From an uncultured Clostridia bacterium (GTDB taxonomy: Bacteria > Bacillota > Clostridia > Oscillospirales > CAG-272), in contig CANQMS010000013.1 of the NCBI GenBank assembly GCA_947624995.1, forward strand, positions 1 to 59,799: a stretch of 59,799 bases of DNA, in the 5' to 3' direction. The notes under the pieces were generated by a model. The model did no database searches and was not told the DNA's origin. It saw nothing but the letters and a program-made list of their open reading frames with translations. Every line of letters starts with the position of its first letter. The first letter of the stretch is position 1. This document shows positions 36,260 to 43,884 of the stretch, piece by piece. Both the position numbers and the translations under genes were made by a program.

Positions 36260-37041
36260 CAAAAGATACTTTTTACAAAGCCATGCTCGAAATTGACGAC
36301 GAGCTTGTGCTCGACAATATCCCGCGCTCGTTCGAGGCGGACAAAAAAACAAAAAAAGCGTGGCTGTCAAAAATTCTGATCCCGCTTGCGGCGTCGTTTC
36401 TCGTGCTCGCCGCCGTCCTTGTGCCGTTTATCGCCCGCACCCTCGCGCCCGTCGTGACCGATCGGGAAAGGATAACCGTCGGCTTTGACTTGCCCTCAGG
36501 CGGAAAGCCGCTGCCCCGCCAGAGGATCGCGCTCAGCGCCTTTTGCTTTAATCCCGCAAAAGAGCCCGTCACGGTCGAGGCTGCGATGGGTGATTCTTAC
36601 GGCACGCCCGAGAAGTTCGGCGAGGGCGGATATCCGGCTTTCCGGGTCTATGTCACCGAAGATCTCGCATGGGACACCGCTGTCAGCTCCCCCCTCTCCG
36701 TAAACGGCGGCGGCAGCTCATATGAGCATAAATTCGGCAGGGACGATATGGAGTCTCTCGACATCACCGGAAAAGTTGACGACCGCGACTCATATTATCG
36801 CGAGGAAGTCTTCCTCGACTTTAAAGGATTCAAAGCGGGTGACAGCGGCATTATCATCTTCGAATTTTCGTGGAACTATGACCCTGCCGACCCGGAAACA
36901 GGCAGCGAAAAGGATTTTCAGCGCCGTCCGCTGTACTTTTATGTAGGCGCGGACACCGTCGTTTTCAGCTTTAGCAGCAAAGAAGACGCAGAGCGCATAT
37001 ATACGGAAAACGCGGGCAGACCCCTCCCGATTTTTCGGTGA
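36256..37041 (+). CDS. Single-pass membrane protein, probable anti-sigma factor
   Basis: 261 residues that I do not recognise as a named family. The layout is a 37-residue cytoplasmic N-terminus, one membrane helix (about 38-65), then an extracellular beta-rich domain of some 195 residues. This is the topology of anti-sigma factors. Its GTG start overlaps the sigma-factor stop, with AAGGAGG nine nt upstream. I infer that it binds the first sigma factor at the membrane. A hairpin at 37095-37117 follows it. Confidence 0.65.
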   Translation: MTKDTFYKAMLEIDDELVLDNIPRSFEADKKTKKAWLSKILIPLAASFLVLAAVLVPFIARTLAPVVTDRERITVGFDLPSGGKPLPRQRIALSAFCFNPAKEPVTVEAAMGDSYGTPEKFGEGGYPAFRVYVTEDLAWDTAVSSPLSVNGGGSSYEHKFGRDDMESLDITGKVDDRDSYYREEVFLDFKGFKAGDSGIIIFEFSWNYDPADPETGSEKDFQRRPLYFYVGADTVVFSFSSKEDAERIYTENAGRPLPIFR

Positions 37042-37094
37042 CAGCGGCGCTTTTGCCTATTGCAAAACGGTCCGGGACGCTCTTTAATATTTTT

Positions 37095-37117
37095 GCCGCG
37101 CGGTGCTTTTGCGCGGC
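37095..37117. terminator. Hairpin between the two sigma modules
   Basis: GCCGCGC (37095-37101) pairs with GCGCGGC (37111-37117) around a 9-nt loop containing four Ts. No T-run follows, so it is at best a weak terminator separating the two sigma modules. Confidence 0.35.
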
Positions 37118-37229
37118 TCAAAACGAAAAAAGACAAAAAAATTTTTTCGGCAGGCGGTGAATTTTGTCTTTTTTTACGTCTTATTTTACAGAGCCGAAAA
37201 AACCAGCGCTCGGGAAAGGGGGACGCCGC

Positions 37230-37841
37230 ATGACGCTCATGACGCTGACGAAAAAAGAGGCTGCCGGAAAGGACGTGCGCGAAGACGGCGACATCGTCGA
37301 GCTCTTCTGGCAGCGGTCCGAAGAGGCGATCACCGAGACGGAGGCAAAATACGGAAAGCTCTGCTTCGGGATCGCCTTCGGAATACTGCAAAACAACGAG
37401 GACTCCGAGGAGTGCGTCAACGACACGTATCTGCGCACGTGGAACTCGATCCCCTCCGACCGACCGGACTTTCTCGGCGCCTACGTCTCCAAGATCGCGC
37501 GGCGGCTCGCGATCGACAGATACAGAAAATACACGGCGAAAAAGCGCGCCGGGGCGACGGTCGGGCTCCTCGACGAGCTCGCGGAGGCGCTGCCCGACCG
37601 GGGCGACGCCGAGGCGGCTGAAAAGGTCGACCGGATCGTCATCCGCGATACGCTGAACGGGTTTCTGTGCTCGCTCACGCCGGAGAACAGATTCATCTTC
37701 ATGCGCCGCTACTGGTACTGTGACTCCGTCCGCTCGATCGCGCGGACGATGAGGATGACCGAGACCGGCGTCAACGGGCGGCTCGGCAGGATGCGGCAAA
37801 GGCTCAAGGATGCGCTCGGAAAGGCAGGTATCGACACGTGA
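37230..37841 (+). CDS. ECF-type RNA polymerase sigma factor (second of two)
   Basis: 203 residues. Region 2 (DGDIVELFWQRSEEAITETEAKYG to NDTYLRTWNSIP) and region 4 (ENRFIFMRRYWYCDSVRSIARTM to VNGRLGRMRQRL) are clear. It resembles the sigma factor at 35699 along its length, so the two modules probably arose by duplication. I use the ATG at 37230 because AAAGGGGG lies seven nt upstream. The open frame from 37164 lacks a site. Its stop overlaps the next gene by GTGA. Confidence 0.88.
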   Translation: MTLMTLTKKEAAGKDVREDGDIVELFWQRSEEAITETEAKYGKLCFGIAFGILQNNEDSEECVNDTYLRTWNSIPSDRPDFLGAYVSKIARRLAIDRYRKYTAKKRAGATVGLLDELAEALPDRGDAEAAEKVDRIVIRDTLNGFLCSLTPENRFIFMRRYWYCDSVRSIARTMRMTETGVNGRLGRMRQRLKDALGKAGIDT

Positions 37842-39577
37842 ACACGGATATGGATATATACGATCTGTTCTGCGCGCTCGGCGACGTGAGCGACTGCTTC
37901 GTCACCGAGACGGAAAAGCGGAGCCCGCTCATAAAGGAGCGCGCCGCCGTCAAGTGGGCGTCGGTCGCGGCGTGTGCCTGCGCCGTGCTCGCCGCGGCGC
38001 TCTTCCCCGTATTTTACAGGTACTCCCACAGCACGACTCCGGGCGCGTCCGTGACCGGGACGTCCGCCGCCGAGAGCGAGCCTGTGAAAATGGAGCTATT
38101 GTCGGGACCGGACAGGACCGAATACGTGCTCGGCGAGGAGCCCGACCTCTCGGGGCTCGCCTTCACCGTCACGTACGCGGACGGGACGGTGAGCGTCGTG
38201 TCGGACGGGTTCACGTGCCCCGTCACGGTGCTCGACGCGCTCGGCGAATACGGGCTGACCGCGTCGTACAGGGGGGTCGAGTGTACCTTCACCGTCACGG
38301 TCGCGGAGCCGAAGGTCGAAAAAATCGCCGTTGCAAGGCTGCCCGACAAGCTCGAATACAAGTTCTACGACAAAATAGACACGGCTGGCGCCGTGATCAC
38401 GGTCACATACGAGAACGGGTACGAAAGGGAGATCACGGACGGCTTCACGCACGAGCCGCGCATCGTCACATATGAAGCCGTCGGCGCCGAGGACAGCGGC
38501 TCGGTCACGGTCGAATACGGCGGCGCGCGCGCCTCATACGGCATCACGGTCGGGGAAAGGGAGCCGACGGATACCGTGCTGCTGTCGGGCAGCTGCGGCA
38601 AAAACGTCCTCTTCTCGCTCGACGTCTCGGGGACGCTCTCCGTCTTCGGCACGGGCAGCATGACCGATTTCGCCGGAGAGGGAGAGGTCCCGTGGGGCGA
38701 CTACGCGGAGATCATCTCCCGCGCCGTCATTGGGGACGGGGTGACCTCCGTCGGCGACTACGCGTTTTACGGCTGCCGCAACATGACGGCGGACCTCATC
38801 CCCTACGGGGTGACCTCGATCGGCGATTACGCGTTTTACGGCTGCGGGTTCGAGGTTCTCCCGGAGCTGCCGGAGAGCGTCAGGACGGTCGGGAGCCACG
38901 CGTTTGAGGGGTGCGGGGCGCTCCTGAGCGCGGCGCTGCCGGACGGGCTTCTATCGCTCGGCGACTGCGCGTTCCGCTTCTGCGTGAGGCTCAGCCTGAT
39001 CCGGCTCGGGACCGGGCTCGAAACGGTCGGCGAGTCCGCGTTCGCGTCGTGCGAGAGGCTCGAACTCATCTCGATCCCGGAGAGCGTCACCGAGCTTGGC
39101 GATTATGCGTTTGACGGGTGCGGGATGCTCTCGTATGTCGAGGTGCCGCAAAACGTTTCCTCGCTCGGGGAGGGCGTGTTCCGCAACTGCGTGAGCCTCG
39201 CGTCCGTTTCCCTTCCGAGGGGGCTATACTCGATAGGCGAAAAAACGTTTCAGGGCTGCGCCCGGCTAACGGGCGTCACGATCCCGGACACCGTCGGCGA
39301 GATCGGCGGGTGGGCGTTCTCGATGTGCGATAGCCTCGACGGCGCGGTCTTGCCCGAGAGCGTAAACTACATCGGCGCGTACGCGTTTTACGGCTGCAGG
39401 ACGTCCGCCGACATATATATCATGAACGCGGACTGCGAGATCTACGACAGCGAAAACACGCTCGGGCATATGACGCTGCACGGGTACGCCGGCTCGTCCG
39501 CGGAGCTTTACGCCGATGAATACGCGTACTATTTTCTGCCGTTCGAGCCGGACATCGAGGGCGGGAGCCTGCAATGA
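37838..39577 (+). CDS. Membrane-anchored protein with Ig-like and BspA-type leucine-rich repeats, probable sigma-factor regulator
   Basis: 579 residues. Residues 1-40 are cytoplasmic; a membrane helix lies at about 41-62. Two bacterial Ig-like domains follow (about 85-245), each with LTGL/AFTVTY-type strands ending in VTV. Then come ten LRR_5 (BspA/TpLRR) units with the pattern I-G-D-Y-A-F-Y-G-C (about 300-545). The GTG start overlaps the sigma gene and the stop overlaps the TraX-like gene by ATGA. The position and the short cytoplasmic N-terminus imply an anti-sigma role with the repeats as an external sensor. That link is inference; the repeats themselves are certain. Confidence 0.85.
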   Translation: MNTDMDIYDLFCALGDVSDCFVTETEKRSPLIKERAAVKWASVAACACAVLAAALFPVFYRYSHSTTPGASVTGTSAAESEPVKMELLSGPDRTEYVLGEEPDLSGLAFTVTYADGTVSVVSDGFTCPVTVLDALGEYGLTASYRGVECTFTVTVAEPKVEKIAVARLPDKLEYKFYDKIDTAGAVITVTYENGYEREITDGFTHEPRIVTYEAVGAEDSGSVTVEYGGARASYGITVGEREPTDTVLLSGSCGKNVLFSLDVSGTLSVFGTGSMTDFAGEGEVPWGDYAEIISRAVIGDGVTSVGDYAFYGCRNMTADLIPYGVTSIGDYAFYGCGFEVLPELPESVRTVGSHAFEGCGALLSAALPDGLLSLGDCAFRFCVRLSLIRLGTGLETVGESAFASCERLELISIPESVTELGDYAFDGCGMLSYVEVPQNVSSLGEGVFRNCVSLASVSLPRGLYSIGEKTFQGCARLTGVTIPDTVGEIGGWAFSMCDSLDGAVLPESVNYIGAYAFYGCRTSADIYIMNADCEIYDSENTLGHMTLHGYAGSSAELYADEYAYYFLPFEPDIEGGSLQ

Positions 39578-40275
39578 AGAAGGATATTTCGCTCACCGCA
39601 AACGCGCTCAAATTCATTGCCGCCGCGATCATGCTGTTTGACCACGCCGTCGCCGTCTTCGTCCCGCGCGGGACGCTGCTCGGCATGATACTGCGCGTCC
39701 CCGGCAGGATATCGGCGCCGATAATGTGCTTTATGATCGCGGAGGGGTACCATAAGACGCGCGACGTGAAAAAATACATTCTGCGGCTGTATCTCTTCGC
39801 CGCGATCTCGCACATTCCTTATAACCTCTGCTTCGGCTATTCGCTCTCGCCGTTTGAGGCGACGAGCGTCATGTGGAGCCTCGCCCTCGGGCTGACGGCG
39901 CTCGCCGCCGTGAAGTCCGAGCGGATGCCCGTCCTCGGGTTCCCCGTCCTCTGCATCTGCTGCCTGCTCGCGGTCCCCGCGAACTGGAACTACATCGCCG
40001 TATTGTGGATCGTGATGTTCGGCGTCTGCCACGGGGACTTCAGGCGGCAGATCGCGTGCTTCTGCGCCGTCGGAATGCTGTTCTCGTTCATGCCCGCGTT
40101 TATCCGGTTCGGCGCCTCGCACCTATATATGATCGGGTTTTTGCTCGCGGTCCCGCTGCTCTCGCTCTATCACGGCGAGCGCGGGCGGAAATCTGGATTT
40201 TACAAGTGGTTTTTCTACCTTTTCTACCCGCTGCACCTTGTCGTTCTGCACCTTATAGACGTCCTCGTCTCCTGA
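39574..40275 (+). CDS. TraX-like integral membrane protein
   Basis: 233 residues with about seven or eight membrane helices. LTANALKFIAAAIMLFDH at the start and KWFFYLFYPLHLVVLHLI at the end match the TraX family. TraX of the F plasmid acetylates pilin, and chromosomal relatives in Firmicutes are thought to acylate surface molecules. No other conjugation gene is present. The ATG overlaps the leucine-rich-repeat gene stop, so it is cotranslated with it. A bidirectional terminator follows. Confidence 0.85.
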   Translation: MKKDISLTANALKFIAAAIMLFDHAVAVFVPRGTLLGMILRVPGRISAPIMCFMIAEGYHKTRDVKKYILRLYLFAAISHIPYNLCFGYSLSPFEATSVMWSLALGLTALAAVKSERMPVLGFPVLCICCLLAVPANWNYIAVLWIVMFGVCHGDFRRQIACFCAVGMLFSFMPAFIRFGASHLYMIGFLLAVPLLSLYHGERGRKSGFYKWFFYLFYPLHLVVLHLIDVLVS

Positions 40276-40280
40276 AGCCG

Positions 40281-40325
40281 AAAATCGGGAGGGCGCCCTT
40301 TTCAGAGGGCGCCCTTCCCGATTTT
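40281..40325. terminator. Bidirectional terminator between the TraX-like and RluA-type genes
   Basis: A long stem runs from AAAATCGGGAGGGCGCCCT (40281-40299) to its complement at 40306-40325, with one bulged base. A T-run follows on the plus strand and TTTT on the minus strand. The stop codon of the RluA-type gene lies in the loop. Confidence 0.9.
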
Positions 40326-41303
40326 TTCAATGTCGAATTCCTTTATGAAATCTATGCTCCCGGGGTCGATCCGCACGGTCTTTCCGCGCAGATACGAGAG
40401 CGTGCCGCCGCCCTCGCCGAGCGTGAACGTGATCTTATACGCCGCGAGCGCCTGGCTGCCGTAGCCGCGGCGGCGGTCCGCCGCGTTTTTGCCGTAGCGC
40501 CCCTCTCCGAGCAGCGGGTGCCCGATAGATTCCATGTGCGCGCGGATCTGGTGCGTGCGCCCGGTTAAAAGCGTCACCTCCAATAGCGCGAGCGCATCCT
40601 CGCCCTGCCCCGCCGTGTCGAGCACGCGGTACGCGGTCGCGATCTTTTTTGAGCCCGGGACCTCGCGGGAGAACACGCGGACGCCGCCGTCCTCGCGGCG
40701 GAGGTACCCGTATACGGTCGCCTCGCGCGGCGACGGGATGCCGTGTACGGCGGCGAGGTATTTTTTGTCGATCCCGCCCGACCTTATTATTTCGTTCATG
40801 TCGCGCAGCGCCGCCGAATTCTTCGCGGCGATGACGAGCCCGCGCGTGTTCCTGTCGATGCGGTTGCAGAGCGCGGGCGCGAACGTGTTCTCCCGGTCGG
40901 GGTCGTATTCGCCCTTGCGGTAAAGATACGCCTGTATGTGCCCGATCAGCGTGTTCTTGTCGTCGGACGCCTCGCCAGAGGCGTCGCCCGAGTGGACGAG
41001 GACGCCCGAGGGCTTGTCGCATATGATCAGGTTTTCGTCCTCGTAAACAACGGTCAGCTTCGGCACGATCGAGGCGACGGCTCCCTTCGCGCCCTCGGGG
41101 AAAAACTCGTCCGACACGAAAAGCGTGATGACGTCGCCCTCGTTTACGGTATACGACGCCTCGACCCTTTTCCCGTTGACCTTGACGCACTTTTTGCGGA
41201 TATATTTATAGAGAAGCGACTGCGGCATGCCGACAGTCGCTTTCATTATGAATTTGTCGAGCCGCTGCCCGCCGTCGTTCGGTCCCGCGGTGAGCGTCCT
41301 CAT
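40302..41303 (-). CDS. RluA-family rRNA/tRNA pseudouridine synthase
   Basis: 333 residues. An S4-like RNA-binding domain lies at about 12-80 (GQRLDKFIMKATVG, VNGKRVEASYTVNEGD). The RluA catalytic domain follows. Its active-site motif NRIDRNTRGLVIAAK (catalytic Asp) lies near residue 150, and TGRTHQIRAHMESIGHPLLGE near residue 265. It converts specific uridines to pseudouridine; RluC/RluD type is likely but the target cannot be read from sequence. Its ATG shares one base with the upp stop (TGATG), so the genes are coupled. Confidence 0.92.
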   Translation of the reverse strand: MRTLTAGPNDGGQRLDKFIMKATVGMPQSLLYKYIRKKCVKVNGKRVEASYTVNEGDVITLFVSDEFFPEGAKGAVASIVPKLTVVYEDENLIICDKPSGVLVHSGDASGEASDDKNTLIGHIQAYLYRKGEYDPDRENTFAPALCNRIDRNTRGLVIAAKNSAALRDMNEIIRSGGIDKKYLAAVHGIPSPREATVYGYLRREDGGVRVFSREVPGSKKIATAYRVLDTAGQGEDALALLEVTLLTGRTHQIRAHMESIGHPLLGEGRYGKNAADRRRGYGSQALAAYKITFTLGEGGGTLSYLRGKTVRIDPGSIDFIKEFDIEKIGKGAL

Positions 41304-41926
41304 CAGAGCGTACCGAAAATTCTGTCGCCCGCGTCGCCGAGACCGGGGACGATGTATTTGCGCTCGTTTAAGTGCGAGTCAACGGCGGCGATATATATGT
41401 CGACGTCGGGGTGCTGCTTCTGCATGAGCTCGATGCCCTCCGGCGCGCCGACGAGGCACATCAGCTTGACCTGCCTGCATCCGTTCTGCTTCAGCATCGA
41501 GACGGCGTCGGACGCGCTGCCGCCCGTCGCGAGCATCGGGTCCGTGACGACGACGAGGCGCTCGGAGATGTCCTCCGGCATTTTATAGTAGTAGAGCACG
41601 GGCTTCGCCGTTTCGTGGTCGCGGTAGAGCCCGATGTGACCGACCTTCGCCGCAGGCGCGATCTTCAGAAATCCGTCAGCCATGCCGAGCCCGGCGCGCA
41701 GTATCGGCACGACGGCGAGCTTTTTGCCGGAGATGATACGCCCCGTCATTTTGCAGATCGGCGTCTCGATCTCGACGTCCTCGAGCGGGAGATCGCGCGT
41801 GATCTCGTAAGCCATGAGCATCGAAATTTCGTAGAGCAGCTCGCGGAAGTCCTTCGTCCCCGTGTTCCTGTCGCGCATGATCGTCAGCTTATGTGTGATG
41901 AGCGGATGGTCGATAACGTGAAGCAT
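41303..41926 (-). CDS. upp: Uracil phosphoribosyltransferase
   Basis: 207 residues, the family length. It makes UMP from uracil and PRPP (pyrimidine salvage). [15 protein letters not shown] and the PRPP-binding [14 protein letters not shown] are clear. [11 protein letters not shown] closes the C-terminus. I choose the ATG at 41926 (MLHVIDHPL), with AAAGGAAA seven nt upstream. The open frame up to 42013 passes the predicted transcription start. Confidence 0.97.
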   Translation of the reverse strand: MLHVIDHPLITHKLTIMRDRNTGTKDFRELLYEISMLMAYEITRDLPLEDVEIETPICKMTGRIISGKKLAVVPILRAGLGMADGFLKIAPAAKVGHIGLYRDHETAKPVLYYYKMPEDISERLVVVTDPMLATGGSASDAVSMLKQNGCRQVKLMCLVGAPEGIELMQKQHPDVDIYIAAVDSHLNERKYIVPGLGDAGDRIFGTL

Positions 41927-42001
41927 GTCGGTGTTTCCTTTCTGATCCTTGAATTTTTGTTTTTCGTTTTGACGTTCGGCGTCGGTTTTGCGACCGTATA
42001 T

Positions 42002-42030
42002 ATTGTACCGCAAATCCCGCGCCGTTTCAA
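42002..42030 (-). promoter_or_regulatory. Sigma-A promoter for upp and the RluA-type gene
   Basis: Minus strand: TTGAAA (42025-42030), 17 nt, TACAAT (42002-42007). The 180-bp stretch between it and the divergent promoter at 42208 has no gene. Confidence 0.7.
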
Positions 42031-42207
42031 GTGCCGCGCGCGGAAAATCGTGTACGCACGGAAATTTGTCCCGCCGCGTATGCGGCGACCGGCGGCGGGA
42101 AAATTAACTTTCCCGGATCAAGTATATATCTTTCGGGCGCGGTTGTCAACAATCTTCGGCAGTATTCGACATTTTTTTGCCGTTCGCGCGCAAAAATGCC
42201 GTTAGAT

Positions 42208-42236
42208 TTGACAAATGCGCGAAGCTGTGATACAAT
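42208..42236 (+). promoter_or_regulatory. Sigma-A promoter for the nitroreductase gene
   Basis: Consensus TTGACA (42208-42213), 17 nt, TACAAT (42231-42236). The leader to the ATG at 42280 is about 37 nt. Confidence 0.8.
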
Positions 42237-42279
42237 ATATAAGAACCGTAATTTTGTATTTTAACGGGAGGGATCTGCC

Positions 42280-42807
42280 ATGAATGCAACGGAAGCGATC
42301 GAAAAAAGGAGCTCGACGCGCAGCTACACGCCCGAGCCGCTTACCGAGGACGAGGTCCGCGCACTGCTCCGCGCGGGACTTGCGGCGCCGACTGCCACGA
42401 ACAGGCAGGAGCTGCATTTTTCCGTTCTGCGGTCGGGGAATGCGCTTTTGCAAAGGATCGAGGACGAAAAGAACCGCCTTCGCGGCGCACGACCGGACAA
42501 GAATTTTTACTATGACGCGCCGCTCGTCATCATCATCGGCGCGGAGAGCAGCTTCAGATGGAGCCCCGTCGACGCGGGGATCGCGGTCGAAAACATCGCG
42601 CTCGCGGCGGAGGAGCTCGGGCTCGGCAGCGTCATCATCGGCTGCATATATGACGCGCTGTGCGGCGAAAAAGCGGGATATTTCAATCACGCCCTCGGCT
42701 TCCCGGACGGCTACGCCTACGAGATCGCGATCGCCGTCGGTCACAAAGCCGCCGAAAAGCAGCCCCACACGTTCGATTTCGACAAACAGGTGACCTTTCT
42801 CCCCTAA
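42280..42807 (+). CDS. Nitroreductase-family flavoprotein
   Basis: 175 residues. EKRSSTRSYTPEPLTEDEV at the start (FMN-contact Arg-Ser region), AGLAAPTATNRQELHF, then AVENIALAAEELGLGSVIIG, the family's central helix, and a short C-terminus. Such enzymes reduce nitro compounds, quinones or flavins with NAD(P)H and act as dimers. The substrate is not predictable. It stands alone with its own promoter and terminator. GGGAGG precedes the ATG. Confidence 0.9.
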   Translation: MNATEAIEKRSSTRSYTPEPLTEDEVRALLRAGLAAPTATNRQELHFSVLRSGNALLQRIEDEKNRLRGARPDKNFYYDAPLVIIIGAESSFRWSPVDAGIAVENIALAAEELGLGSVIIGCIYDALCGEKAGYFNHALGFPDGYAYEIAIAVGHKAAEKQPHTFDFDKQVTFLP

Positions 42808-42842
42808 CCCCTCTCCGCCCGCGAGACATTAAATAAACAGAT

Positions 42843-42875
42843 AAAAAACAGACTGCCGCGGCAGTCTGTTTTTTT
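42843..42875 (+). terminator. Intrinsic terminator after the nitroreductase gene
   Basis: A perfect palindrome: six As, CAGACTGC, a CGCG centre, GCAGTCTG, then seven Ts (42869-42875). It is nearly symmetrical and can act in both directions. Confidence 0.92.
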
Positions 42876-42932
42876 ACATAAAAGCGCCGCCGCGAACAAT
42901 CGCAAAGCGCCCATCCGCCCGTACGCTGTCGC

Positions 42933-43471
42933 CGCGTCAGCGTTCAAAAGGAAAAAAAGGTGCTGTTCGCACTTTCGAAGAGACGATTTTATCTTGCCTT
43001 CGGCAAGCGACGCTGTCGGTCCGACGAGTAGGTGCAGAGCATAATTTTACGGGAGCTGTCTGCCGCGTCAGCGTTCAAAAGGAAAATTAAAAAAGCGCTG
43101 TTCGCACTTTCGAAGAGACGATTTTGGCTTGCCTTCGGCAAACGACGCTGTCGGTCAGGCGAATAGGTGCGGGCAAACGCCCGCCCGTACGCTGTCGGCG
43201 CGTCAGCGCTCAAAAGGAAAAAAAGTGCTGTTCGCACTTTCGAAGAGACGATTTTATCTTGCCTTCGGCAAGCGACGCTGTCGGTCAAGCAAATAGGTGC
43301 AAAGCATACGCCCGCCCGTACGCTGTCGGCGCGTCAGCGTTCAAAAGGAAAAAAAGGTGCTGTTCGCACTTTCGAAGAGACGCTTTTAGCTTGCCTTCGG
43401 CAAACGACGCTGTCGGTCAAGCAAATAGGTGCAGAGCATACGTCCGCCCGTACGCTGTCGGCGCGTCAGCG
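42933..43471. repeat. Four and a bit tandem copies of a 131-135 bp repeat
   Basis: The landmark CGCGTCAGCG recurs at 42933, 43064, 43199, 43330 and 43462, so the period is 131-135 bp. Each unit then reads TTCAAAAGG, an A-run, GTGCTGTTCGCAC (hairpin), TTTCGAAGAGACG, CTTGCCTTCGGCAAG (hairpin), CGACGCTGTCGGTC and AATAGGTGC. Copies differ by scattered substitutions and small indels. Open frames run through the array on both strands only because the repeat lacks stops. I see no gene from 42808 to 43884. Confidence 0.93.
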
Positions 43472-43553
43472 TTCAGCCGCGGCACGAACGTTTCGCGTCG
43501 ACGCACGAGCCGGGGAGAGAAAAGCATACGCTGCGCTCCGCGGCTTGAAGGAT

Positions 43554-43603
43554 GCACCCATGGGGAATTCACAAGGGGGGAATCCCCCCTTGTGCCATGG
43601 GTG
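43554..43603. repeat. Compound hairpin at the head of repeat copy A
   Basis: An outer stem CACCCATGG/CCATGGGTG encloses a bulge and a perfect inner stem CACAAGGGGGG/CCCCCCTTGTG with a 3-nt loop. It overlaps the start of repeat copy A. Confidence 0.75.
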
Positions 43604-43692
43604 GATTGTTAAGGAGGGACCTCGGGGGGTCCCTTCTTAACGAACTTCTCTCGCTTTGAAGCAAGGAAAATAAAGAAGATCAAGAAAAAGAA
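43597..43692 (+). repeat. Dispersed hairpin repeat, copy A
   Basis: A 96-bp element. It starts ATGGGTGGATTGTTAAGGAG and contains the stem GTTAAGGAGGGACC/GGTCCCTTCTTAAC (one G-T pair). It then reads GAACTTCTCTCGCTTTGAAGC and an A-rich tail. Copy C at the end of the window is its inverted near-twin (three differences by eye). Confidence 0.9.
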
Positions 43693-43693
43693 A

Positions 43694-43795
43694 GGGTGGA
43701 TTGTTAAGTAAGGCGTGAAGCGTCTGCTGTCGCAGCCGCGAGAGGGTCCATCCTTAACGAACTTCTTCAGCTTCGAAGCAAGGAATATAAAATGG
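43694..43795 (+). repeat. Dispersed hairpin repeat, copy B (diverged)
   Basis: It directly follows copy A in the same orientation. GGGTGGATTGTTAAG, a different centre (CGTGAAGCGTCTGCTGTCGC), then TCCTTAACGAACTTCTTCAG and GAAGCAAGGAATATAAAA. The flanks match copy A and the centre does not. Nothing further is seen from here to 43884. Confidence 0.8.
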
Positions 43796-43884
43796 GATAA
43801 GCGAATAGGGGTGAAGCTTAAACCGTCCCACTCAGTTTAACACACAAGTGAGGCATTTCCCGCGGTTGAGCCCCCAACCGCCCA

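Noticed and set aside
39574-40275. TraX as a sign of a conjugative element
   Set aside because: No relaxase, type IV secretion, integrase or attachment site is seen. Chromosomal TraX-like genes are common, and this one is coupled to the sensor gene.
42933-43471. Possible CRISPR array
   Set aside because: The units are about 132 bp with no short-repeat/spacer alternation, and the whole unit is repeated. No cas gene is present.
42989-43640. Open frames of 99-162 residues through the tandem array, on both strands
   Set aside because: They translate the 132-bp repeat in several frames at once, with no ribosome site and no frame preference. The repeat simply lacks stop codons.
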